Shown: positions 1-9,745 of the stretch, in pieces
Numbering within the stretch: position 1 is the stretch's first letter
Layout: every line of letters starts with the position of its first letter
Origin: Pseudevernia furfuracea
Taxonomy: Eukaryota > Ascomycota > Lecanoromycetes > Lecanorales > Parmeliaceae
Length of the DNA: 64,000 nt
Assembly: GCA_022315425.1 (NCBI GenBank)
Contig: JAIUPT010000014.1
Coordinates: 475,867-539,866 of the forward strand
Direction of reading: 5' to 3'
Notes under the pieces: model-generated
The model's database searches: none
What the model saw: the letters and a program-made list of their open reading frames with translations, nothing else
Told to the model about the DNA's origin: nothing
Made by a program: the position numbers and the translations under genes

Positions 1-806
1 TGGTCGAAAAAGTCCCGGATAGCACATATGACATGATTGGTGGTCTATCTCAACAGATAAAAGAGATAAAAGAAGTAATCGAATTAGGTTTGAAACACCC
101 GGAACTCTTCGAATCTCTGGGCATTGCCCAGCCAAAGGGCGTGCTGCTTTACGGACCCCCGGGTACCGGAAAGACGTTGCTTGCAAGAGCTGTGGCGCAC
201 CATACGGACTGCAAGTTCATCCGTGTCTCAGGTTCAGAGCTAGTGCAAAAGTACATCGGTGAAGGAAGCCGCATGGTGCGTGAGTTATTCGTGATGGCCA
301 GAGAACACGCACCCAGTATTATCTTCATGGACGAAATCGACAGCATCGGTTCCTCGCGCGTGGAGGGTAGCAGTGGTGGTGACAGCGAAGTGCAGCGTAC
401 CATGCTAGAGCTTCTGAATCAACTGGACGGCTTCGAGCCAACCAAAAACATCAAGGTCATTATGGCAACGAATCGTCTGGATATTCTGGATCCGGCCCTG
501 TTACGTCCGGGCCGTATAGATAGAAAGATCGAATTTCCGCCACCCACCGTTGAAGCAAGAGCAGATATTCTACGGATCCATTCACGCTCCATGAACCTGA
601 CCAGAGGCATCAATCTGACCAAGATTGCGGAAAAGATGAACGGATGCAGTGGCGCTGAATTAAAGGGCGTGTGCACAGAGGCGGGGATGTATGCTTTGAG
701 GGAGCGGAGAGTGCACGTGACGCAAGAGGACTTCGACCTAGCAACGGCGAAGGTGCTCAACAAGCACGACGACAAGGAAGTCAGTCTTGGAAAGCTCTGG
801 AAGTAG
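1..806 (+). CDS. RPT6: 26S proteasome regulatory subunit Rpt6 (3' part, 5' end outside window)
   Basis: AAA+ ATPase of the 19S regulatory particle base. It unfolds ubiquitinated substrates and feeds them into the 20S core, in nucleus and cytosol. The reading frame is open from the first bases of the window (phase: codons start at base 3), so the N-terminal coiled coil and OB domain lie upstream. Visible in order are the conserved lead-in DMIGGL, Walker A GPPGTGKT (about base 156), Walker B IIFMDEID (about base 320), the sensor-1/arginine-finger region ATNRLD and LRPGRIDRKIEF, and the C-terminal helical lid. The DMIGGLSQQIKEIKEVIEL start of the ATPase module is typical of Rpt6/PSMC5 rather than Rpt1-5. 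The frame ends in TAG at 804-806, and no intron is needed in the visible part. The family assignment is firm; the paralogue call rests on recall of Rpt6 sequence. Confidence 0.93.
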   Translation, partial: VEKVPDSTYDMIGGLSQQIKEIKEVIELGLKHPELFESLGIAQPKGVLLYGPPGTGKTLLARAVAHHTDCKFIRVSGSELVQKYIGEGSRMVRELFVMAREHAPSIIFMDEIDSIGSSRVEGSSGGDSEVQRTMLELLNQLDGFEPTKNIKVIMATNRLDILDPALLRPGRIDRKIEFPPPTVEARADILRIHSRSMNLTRGINLTKIAEKMNGCSGAELKGVCTEAGMYALRERRVHVTQEDFDLATAKVLNKHDDKEVSLGKLWK

Positions 807-1135
807 TGGTGGCATGGAGGAGTTTGACACTCGTGGCGTCTCGAGGAGGATGTTTAGATCCGAGGCCTACACTAGCACAGAGCATTTAGAAGGCAGCGCA
901 ATGAAAGTCACTTTCCGGGCCTGTCTACAGAGCTACCGGCAGGTTACCAGCCAGGCATCAAATCATTATCACTTGTTCAAATTGGGGCGAGCTCAAGAGC
1001 ATTTTCACTTTTGAATGGCATGTCATTATTCTTCTATCTTCTTGTCGTACTTGGTCATTGTTCTTTTCTTCGAAGTATTCCATTCATAAGCCATTAGATG
1101 TACGGTCCCTCAATCTAGCTCGACGAAATATCGAT
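807..1135. other. intergenic, convergent 3' regions
   Basis: About 330 bases between the stop of Rpt6 (+) and the stop of the FGGY kinase (-). The short frames here show no family resemblance. The stretch presumably holds the two 3' untranslated regions and terminators. No repeat or RNA gene was recognised. Confidence 0.5.
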
Positions 1136-3163
1136 TTATATAGACCCTGGAAGCCTCGTGTTCATCCCTCCGCCCTCTTTCCCTTTCTCGCCCTGTTCCG
1201 CCTTCGGCTTCAAAGTACCCTCTGTATCTTCACTCGCCTTTCCCCACTTCCCAACGACATGATCGACATCTTTCCTGTACCCTTGCTGGCTTTCGCACTG
1301 CTCAAGAAAGACCTTATACTTCACAGCCAGCAGTTCCTTCTCATGCGGATCATTCGTCGGTGGAATAGCTCTGCCCGGTTTAGACATACGATCCATGATA
1401 TCCCACAATGGCTCTGTCTTGCCGTCCTTATCTGCAGATGCAGCTTTGGCGCCCAGCATAGCGGCACCGTGTACCACAGCCGCATGCACGTACTGTGGAA
1501 TGAGAACGGGCATATCGCAGGCTGATGCCATCAAACTCATTAGAATGGCGTTCTGACACTGGCTACCAGACATGAAAATCGACTTGATTTGGTGGCCAGA
1601 TTTATTCATCGTCTCGATGATCTGATGCGTCTGCAGGGCAATGAACTCCATCGTGGCGTAATAGAACAAAGCCAACCCGTCCTGAGACTTATCACTGCTG
1701 AGACCAATGACCGAGCCGGTCATACGAGGGTCGGCGACTGGTGAGCGATTACCGAACAAATCGCCATAGAAGAAAAAGTGTCGGCCTAAATAAGATATAG
1801 TTGGCGCATTTTGCTTTGTCTTCATATCTTTCAGATGCTCATTCAGGTAGTCGTAGATGTTCATATTGTAGCTCTCTGCTATACTGAGAACCTGCTGGAA
1901 TGCCGGATGGGTCTCCAGCACATGCTTGAGGAGCTCTCCCGTGGCAGACTGTCCACCTTCGGCCATCCAATAGTCGGGAATGAGAACGTCTCGGTAAGGT
2001 CCCCACACGCCTTTGACGAACACAGGTTTTGGGGACATAGCGATGTGGCAGGTAGAAGTACCGGCCACAGCCGCAAGACGGGTGAAAGCTTGGTGACGGT
2101 CATTGCTAGCGTATTCGGAGCTTAGTGCTGTGCCATCGAGCTTGACTTTGGCACCGACAGTGCCAACCCAGCCAGCGTAGGCATCAATGACACCGCTGCC
2201 TACGGCGATACCGGCAGGAAGTCCAAGCTCATAGGCTGCTTTCTCGCTGAGCGTACCGCACTTTTCACCAGCACTTCTATATACACCATTCTTGTCCGTC
2301 AGCAGCGTACACTTGATGAGAATTCCAGGCACTTACTTCGCCGTTGACTCCACCCAAGCGCTTGTAATCATCTTTCACCAGATCACCCAGGCCAATTTCT
2401 TCTAAAAATTCTCCTTGCCAGCCTTTGACACTGCCATCAACGCCTACAGGAACGTAGCCCTGCTTGCATACAGTGCTACAGTAGCTGCGGTTCTCGTTCC
2501 CTGTAGCCATGTGCGTTAGAGCGTCTGCAAGATCGTAGAATTTGCAACGGTCGAAAAGCTCCTTGGGCATGTTATTCTTCAACCAAAGCACTTTGGGTAT
2601 CTCCATCTCAATGGACATGGTGCCTCCGACGTAACGCAGCAGATTGTGCCCAGTGGCATTGATTTTGGCCGTCTCGTCGACCGGTCGATGGTCGAGCCAG
2701 AGAACGACATTGCGATCGTTGTCGAAATTAGGTCCGGTCACTGAGACGGGCTCGTCCGTGTCGTGAGAGAAGACGGCAAGAGAGCAGGTAGCGTCAAAGG
2801 CCATACCACGGATAGTGCTGGGATTGATGTTGTGTTGGTTCAGGATACGCTGAACGGAGGAACAGATGCATCGCCAGATGTCATTTGTGGATTGCTCCTA
2901 TGTCACACATCAGTCTTCTCCAGGCAGATAAATATAGCTGTGAGCCGGCTGGTCGGAAGTCGTACGTAGTAGCCTTGCTCGGGCTGCCATAGGCCAATGT
3001 TCTCTGAGGCTAGACCGACGATATCCCCTTTACCGTCGATCACACAAGCTCGAGCAGATCCAGTACCCACTTCAAGATGTCCGAGTCAGCATTTTTTCTT
3101 TCATTTGAAAGATCAAGTACCATCGATCCCAACGTAATGGCTTATGGTTTCATGGGTCAGCAT
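1136..3163 (-). CDS. FGGY-family carbohydrate (ribulose-type) kinase
   Basis: Model complement(join(1136..2290,2337..2897,2966..3069,3121..3163)), 620 aa, all junctions in phase. FGGY kinases phosphorylate sugars or polyols with ATP; the eukaryotic branch represented by human FGGY and yeast YDR109C is linked to D-ribulose phosphorylation. The N-terminal phosphate-binding motif HYVGIDVGTGSARA is built across the first intron. It is followed by GLWQPEQGYYEQS, the FDATCSLAVF segment, LWLDHRPVDE, and a C-terminal half with GSGVIDAYAGWVGT and the GSQCQN region near the nucleotide site. The intron at 2291-2336 is short (46-47 nt) with a GCTGACG branch site; using its CAAG acceptor restores GVNGENGVY. 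The start ATG at 3163 is the first that keeps the HYVGID frame. Additional splice-like sites lie upstream (near 3190-3520), so extra 5' exons or UTR introns are possible. Substrate is inferred from family only. Confidence 0.85.
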
Positions 3164-4426
3164 GCCCTTCACATGGAGAGATAGGAAGTGAAGAGCAGGA
3201 CAAGAGACTTACTCCATGTGGGGGTTGAGTTCGTTGTGCTACAAGAGAATTCGAATCAGCACCACATGTTCCGGAAGTGGGGGCGCAAAGACCAATTCGA
3301 ATATGCAGGAGAGTCTTTGCTTCCGAAGCAGTGTTGGAGCTCAAGACATTCAGGAATCTTCCGAGGGAATGCACGTACAGGATCGGTCGACACTAATGCT
3401 TCAGGTCAGCATTTCTGTTTGGCAATAGCGATTGAGTTATGAAAGGGCTGGCAGAGAGTGGCTTACTCTGCCTTGATTGCTGCCTGTACGGCTGTCTGAG
3501 AGGAAGGGAGGCCATGGTGATTTAGGGAGCTGAGATGGCTTGGGATGGGGTGAATGTGCTGAAGGATGGTAACGGTCGTCGGTGGGTGGTGCAAGCGATG
3601 GAAATTAGGTAGTTAAGAATAAGAATTGCTAGATACAATCCTTAGTCAGGAACAGCTTAGCCTTGACATAAAGAAAAGCTATCGCTATCGCTATCGCTAT
3701 CGCTATCGTTATGCTGGCGGAAAGTAAAGTATTTTGCCTTTTTTTTTTTTATGACGCAGGATCACAGATCAACAATTGGTGCACAGCATAAAGTAGATGT
3801 ACCTACCTTACCTACCTTAGTACGTACCGTCTCGGTATGTACGGAGTAGTACCGTGGTACCTCAGCCTAAGGAAGTGGGGCTCGGCTTACCTGCCCTGTT
3901 AGACCGACTCCAACGTTCCGAGGCAGCGAGGTTCCGGAGGCTTTCCTCCTTACATACCAAAATCGACAATATGTCTTTCTCTCTCTCTCTCTTTCCCTCC
4001 AACACCTCTAATAGGATGGAGATGTGCAATTGGCAAGATGGGGGGGGGTGTTTTTTTTTGGAAATACTGTAAATTAAAATTCTTGCCAAATTCTTCGTCA
4101 TCACACGTTTTGCTTCTTTTACCCCAAGGGAGCGTCCAGTAACCCAAAGTACCTATACTTACCCTAATGCAAGCCACCTTACCACGGCTTACCGCGTCAT
4201 TATTATTGAAACTGAGGCATGCTAGTACCAAAGTGGAACATCATACTAGAAGACTAGCCGTTGTCTAACCTTCTCCCTAACCTTATATGCTTGCTTGGGC
4301 TATCCGCGTGCATCCGACATCTCTCTTCTCACCCCTTGGTAGATATGGCAGAGATCCACCGTTGTTCGTCCTTCCTATATCATGGTCAGTATCATCGTCC
4401 CAATCATCTTGGAATGACGAGTGCAT
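3164..4426. other. intergenic region between FGGY kinase and golgin
   Basis: About 1.26 kb between the 5' end of the FGGY kinase and the 3' end of the golgin gene. It contains splice-like sequences that may be 5' untranslated exons of the kinase, a hexanucleotide microsatellite (3679-3714), a T run near 3741, a CT-rich tract near 3978-4000 and a G-run/T-run near 4039-4058. The six-frame translations are low in complexity and not recognisable. Confidence 0.45.
3679..3714. repeat. hexanucleotide microsatellite (CTATCG)n
   Basis: About six tandem copies of CTATCG, the last one imperfect, in the promoter side of the FGGY kinase gene. Read directly from the sequence. Confidence 0.9.
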
Positions 4427-7400
4427 TTACCCATCGAAATGCAAGAGCATCCCAAGAACCGGGATAAGCTGCACCTGGTGCTTCTTATCCTTCTGCTCGA
4501 GAAATTGCAACAGTACGTTTTTGAGATAGACATAGTCCAGGTTGCCTGGAGGAGGACCATTGGGCGCATCTACCAACGCGGCAGAAGGTGTCCTGCTTTT
4601 CGCGGCTGGTGAACCTAGGCGTGCTGCCGAGTCGAACGATGAGCGAGAAGATTGTGCTTCCGAGTCCATGGCTTTAGTCCTGGCCGTTTGCATCTTGCCC
4701 ATTCCATCCGCCATCGACTGCATACAGTCAGAGCATTGAACCACTTGTAACATCATTGGCATTGAGCAACGTACCTTGTTAGACTTCTGCATCTTCTCAA
4801 GACGATGCTGTGTATCTTCAACCAATCTCTGCAGCTCAGCCTTTTGCTTCTCCAGATCGCTCGCCTGCTTTTCCCTCCCATCCAAAGCATCTCGGAGTTC
4901 TGCCATTGCTTTTCGTACGTCGTCAACCTCCCTTGTGGACTGCCCTGCACGGTGCTCTAACTCTTCCCGCCGTCGTTTCCAATCTTTTTGCGCTATCTCC
5001 AGCTCCTCTTTATCCTCCTCTGCTCTCTTCAGATTCTTCTCATTATCTCTGTATTTGTTTCGCAAATCTTCAAATTCCCTTGCTCTTCGCCTACCAGCCG
5101 TGCTAGCTTCATCCTCTGCACGATCACGCTCCTCAATCGCTGTGTCCATACGCTCTTTCATCTCCCGGCTTCGTGCATCAGCTCTTCCCTCAACATCAGC
5201 CAGAAGCCTTCTTATCGTCTCACCCTCGCGGCTTCGCTCTCTCAAAAGGCGATGAGCATCTGCAACCTCCTCGTCAAGGCTTTCGCAACGTTCTCGGGCT
5301 TCTTTCATTTGCATAGCCATCTCTGCAGTCTGGTCTCGCATACTGGCCATCAAACTCTGTGCGCTAGCATACTGCGCGGTCTTAAGATCAATCTCCTCCT
5401 TCAAGCCCTCGCTTTCGCTTCTAATCCTTGAAAACTGCTCCTCGAGCTCTCTCAATTTCGTCTTACTGGCGTTCAGCTCCTCTCTTGCCTTCCCCAGCTC
5501 CCGTGAATAACGGTCGAGGGAGTCCGTTGCCTGACTTCTCTCTGTATCCAGCCGCTGGACTTCCTGTGCTGCCTTGGAATTTGCATCTTCTGCCTTGGAT
5601 CTATTGCTGCTTTCTTGGTTTATTCTCTGGTTCAGAGTCTTGATCTCCGTCTCTCGATCCGAGATAGTCTGCTTTAGCTTTGTGGCTTCGGAACGCAGTT
5701 CTTCGTGCCTAGAATCCAATCTCTTGAAACCCGCATCTCTCTTGTCAAGTGCTTCTTTGACGGCTTTCGCTTCTGCGGCTTCACTCTTTAGTGCGTTAAT
5801 CTCTGGTTGTGCCTTCTGCAAGACATTCCTCAGGTCGTTCACATCCTTGAATCTAGATGAGGCGAGTTGCTGCGCAGCTGAAAGATCCGTTTGCAGCGTG
5901 TTCGCCTTAGCTTTCGAAACCTCGAACTGGTCTGCTAGGTCTTTGTGCATCTGCTCTAATCCGGCTACGCTAGTGGCATGAACACCCTTGAGCTCAGCAA
6001 GCTCTTTCTCAAGGTTCGTGACTGTAGACGCCATGGCAATCTTCTCTGCCATGAGCTCTTTGACTTGGTCTTTGGCCTCGACATGCTCCTGTCCAACGTT
6101 CACGAGGTCGTCCCGGAGCGTGTCGATCTCTTCTCGTAATCCATCTTGGTCTTTCAGCTTGCCATGGATTCTCCCAATAGCTGCATCCTTTTCTATTATC
6201 AAGATGTGCAGTTGGCGAAGCTCTTCTTGGAGCTTGGACAGAGTATCTATCTTCGGATTTTCTTTCAATTCTTGAGTATCTGTGATTGGCTCCTTCTTCA
6301 GGTCTGTTTGCGGTTCCTTGTCCTGTTCGATGGAAGACTTGCCGCCTTTCTTCCTTTTTTTATTTTTCTTCTTACTCGAACTGGGTACATTTTGTACAAA
6401 ACCTTGATCGTTACTGACGCTGGGAGATTCTTGAATCGAAGGCCTCTCACTATTGCCATCTGCTTGAGCAGTCGCTCCTGGACCTTCTGGCTCAGCCATT
6501 AGTCCGAGCTTCTCGGCCTTTTCTTGCAGAACTTTGATGGCCCTCGACTTCTTTTCAATCACAACACTAAGATCCTGGTTCTTCCCCTCGAATTCTGAGA
6601 GCTGATAGCGCAGGCTAACTACAAGGTCATTCAGTGTATGCATCTTCTTTTCACTCTGCGTGGCATTTGATCGTAGCTCAAATAGCTCAGTTTCCAATTT
6701 AATAACGCTGGATTGAAGCTCGTCGACCCGCTCTTTGTCGTTCGTGTTCTGGCTGGCTGCTAACTGCGCGCTGTCCAATTCATGCCTTGCAGTTTGCAGT
6801 TGCAAATCAAGTTCGGTGACGCGGTCAGAGCATTTGGAGCCATGCTCAGCTTGCAGCTCTTGTAATTTTGTCTGAGCTTCCTGCAAATCGGAGCGTAATT
6901 GCTCGGACAGCTTCTCTGATGATACTTTCTGCTCTTTCATGTCCGATTCGGAACGGTCTTTGCTGTCTCTAAGACTGTTGAGTTCCCTTGTCGCTTCCTC
7001 AAGTGTTTGGACCATGCTTTGCGTTGATTCTCTAGTAACTGCAAGATCTCCTTTCAAGATTTTCACCTCGTTTTCGAGAGCATTGATCTTCTCCTGACGA
7101 TCTTGGAGTTCGGCTCCCAATCGAGGCATCTCGCCGTCATACGAAAAAAGATCCTCCGACCCTTGGCGAGCTTTGGGAGAGTCCGCAGGTTTTTGCTTGG
7201 GGGAAAAAAGAGACATGCTAGGTATCGAGACTGTGGGTGACTTCATTGAAGCTGGTTGGGACTTCGCTGTTATGCCCAGAGGGTCTCCGTCGGTATTTGC
7301 TTGCAGTAAGGCTTCATCATCAGACTGCGAACCGTTCACTGACTTTCCATTCCCTTCGGGATCGGCCTTGGAATCTTTCAAAAACCTAAGGTTGGACACC

Positions 7401-8192
7401 TCATCCCAGGCTTCTTTGGTGCTCCTTTCCGACTCACTCAATCTTTGCTTTAACGTGTCCCTTTCACTTGAGACTCTTTTGAGTTCATCCAATACCATGT
7501 CCCCCTTTAGATTGACTTGATTCAAATACTCCACAAATGCATTTGGATCGCTAATTGATGTCAAGGGCGTGTTTTCTCGAAGAGATATTTCAAAAGGCTC
7601 GATGGTGAGGACTCTCGCATGAGCGACGCGGTAGGACCTAAGAAGCTCTTGGAGCCGTTAGCAACGGCCTAGGACAGCTGGCAGTCCTCAACATACCATG
7701 ATATCTTGACTCATATTTTTCAAGCTTCTTAAGCTTGTCGCGCACATCTGTTGATAGATCTGATGAAGCACTAGATTCTCCCGCTGATGTAGACGTTTCA
7801 TTTGTTTCTTGGCTACTTAGTTGGAGAGCAGTCTCCTGAACCGTTCTTGTGCTACCATTTTGATTTGATTGAAGCTTCGGCGCTCCAGATCTCCTCAAAT
7901 CCTCCTCGTCGATTGCAAACTCAGACTCGAAATCGACAGGGTCGGGGCCCTTCGCGGAAGGCTCTCCATCCTGCCGGCCCCTTGTTCCTTGTCGGGAGAC
8001 CCTTTTGGCTGGAGAAATAGCCCGCGGGTCAGCTTTCCTAGCATTTGAACTCGATCTCGAAGGGGACGCTTGGGCTTGACGCTGGCGAGCTTGTTCCTGG
8101 GCAATCGTGGAGTCGATTGCTCCTCTTATGCGCTGGATAATGGTTAGTAAAAGTGTAGCCAGTGAGATCAAGCTTTCGCTGACCTGTAACAT
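4427..8192 (-). CDS. GRIP-domain golgin (Imh1-like), long coiled-coil Golgi tether
   Basis: Model complement(join(4427..4717,4775..7647,7697..8132,8184..8192)), 1202 aa. GRIP golgins sit on the trans-Golgi by binding Arl1-GTP and tether endosome-derived vesicles. The first exon encodes only three residues; joining it gives MLQRIRGAIDSTIAQEQARQ, the usual start of fungal GRIP golgins. The middle is almost entirely heptad-rich coiled coil (roughly residues 250-1070), with a short K-rich stretch (SSKKKNKKRKKGGK). Near the C terminus NLDYVYLKNVLLQFLEQKD is the GRIP motif with its conserved Tyr. The intron at 7648-7696 restores KYESRYHELLRSYRVAHARV. The last intron (4718-4774) is 57 nt and has no stop in frame, so the gene can also be read through it; its branch site CTCTGAC and acceptor TGCAG suggest it is normally removed. 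Transcribed divergently from csm3, 319 bp away. Confidence 0.88.
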
Positions 8193-8510
8193 TGTACCAG
8201 AATATCAACATTGTCTCGAGCAGTGAGCCCTACCAATAGGATATCGCATAGTCCAAAGAATGGTAAAGGCATCAGCTACATAGTTGTCACTCCTCTGGAT
8301 GATGGCTTACTAAGCGTCGTAGGGCTCATCAACGCGTCTCGATCGAACTGAGTCGCGTCTAATTCGCGCTTACACCCCATTGTGTCCTGTCGGCTGTCGA
8401 ACAGGCTTCAAAAAGATATTATCTCCAGATCTACACATACAGGAGACCTCCTATTCACGATTCCAGCATAGAGGCGTAAAGTTTACAGACAGGCCATTCT
8501 AAACGGTACT

Positions 8511-9414
8511 ATGGCAGTTACCGATGTTGGCGTACGAAGCGTTCCTCCGGTCGACGATTTGGATGACAGCTTATTCGACTACGATGTTGGTGATGTGTTT
8601 CGCGATGTCGACACTAACATGGATGTGCTGGCCATTCAGAAGCCTGTCGCAGCCGCAGACGGAAAGGAAAATGGCGCAGGTCTCGGCATCGACGAAGAGA
8701 TCAAGGTGACTAAAAAGAGAGCTTCTGTACCAAAATTGGACGAGAATAGGTTCGCGCCCAGCAAGGCTGCAATGGTGGACTGATTGCTCAATGGGACACA
8801 GGCTCCTGTCTCCTGCTGGTATCCCAAAGTTACGGAGAGTTGCGAAAGAGCGATTGAAGTTCAAGGGGAAAGGGCGCGAAGTATGGCGTCCGAAAGAGCT
8901 TAAAAGGCGTTGACTGACATGTTACGGCCTGCAGTACTCCGATGTGGCTCGACTGTTGAATGTGTATCAGTTGTGGCTAGATGACTTATACCCACGAGCA
9001 AAGTTCGCAGACGGGCTTGCCATCATTGAAAAGCTTGGCCACAAAAAGCGAATGCAGACAATGAGGCGAGAGTGGATAAATGAAGGGAAACCACGAGAGA
9101 GCTTGGATAGCTTAGGCGAAGGCGCAGGAAAGCCTGCCGAGTCTGTGGATGACCAATCCCGGGAGGTCAATTTGAGGGAGAGGCCGCGAACGCCTCCTAC
9201 TGCTGTAGGAGATAGCGATGATCTCTATGCAGCCACACCAAAACCTACTCGAGATGATAGGACGACGAAGCGCAATGGTGACACGGAAAATCTGTTTTCA
9301 GAGTATTCGACGACACCTGTTCCAATACTAGGGCAAAAAATTGGTAGTCCGACGAGGGATGAGAATTTCGACGATGATGAGGATGCACTATCAGCTCTTA
9401 ATGATGTGTGGTGA
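8511..9414 (+). CDS. CSM3: Csm3/Swi3 (TIPIN) replication fork protection protein
   Basis: Model join(8511..8749,8802..8880,8935..9414), 265 aa, all phases consistent. Csm3/Swi3/TIPIN pairs with Tof1/Timeless to stabilise paused replication forks and support checkpoint signalling. Splicing the first intron rejoins DENRLLSPAGIPKLRR; splicing the second gives GREYSDVARLLNVYQLWLDD. Together these form the Swi3 domain (roughly residues 75-150), ending in the characteristic LYPRAKFADGLAIIEKLGH stretch. The N-terminal 70 residues and C-terminal 110 residues are acidic and low in complexity, as usual in the family. The first ATG in frame with a plausible leader is at 8511. Both introns are about 52-54 nt. 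Confidence 0.9.
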
Positions 9415-9745
9415 TACGACTACATGGGTCGGGCAACGTGCTTGGTCATGAGATTAGAGTGATTGTTAGGTATGCAGAGCATCAGTTGCATCGATGCCGC
9501 TAGACCCAAAGTAGCTAGTAATATGTATTTGACTGTGACCACTGTAAAATATCATCCTTCACAGTAATAGAGTATCAACCTCAAACATTACTTGCTCAGC
9601 GGAGATTTAGCCACGTCTACCTTTTAGAATTATCGGAAAGGTAAGAAGCAAAGTGCCTGGCTCTGCTTTCCCGCCACACAGGCATCACATCCCTCTGGCC
9701 CTATGGGTTAGCAATCATTGCCCTGATGAAATTGAAACATTTATT
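9415..9745. other. intergenic between csm3 and ski2
   Basis: About 330 bases between two tandem plus-strand genes, holding the csm3 3' end and the ski2 promoter. No repeat, RNA gene or additional conserved frame was recognised. An in-frame ATG at 9653 could extend Ski2 by 31 residues, but that extension has no recognisable features. Confidence 0.4.

Noticed and set aside
149..775. Minus-strand open frames of 84 and 118 codons opposite Rpt6
   Set aside because: They are antisense shadows of a strongly conserved AAA+ coding frame and show no protein-like features.
3719..4260. Short frames and GGTACC/TACCTTAC-rich sequence before the golgin 3' end
   Set aside because: Low-complexity intergenic sequence without conserved coding or a definable repeat unit.
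4776..6502. Several long plus-strand frames (up to 159 codons) opposite the golgin coiled coil
   Set aside because: Ser/Leu/Cys-rich frames are the expected antisense of Glu/Lys/Gln-rich coiled-coil codons. The minus strand carries the GRIP protein.
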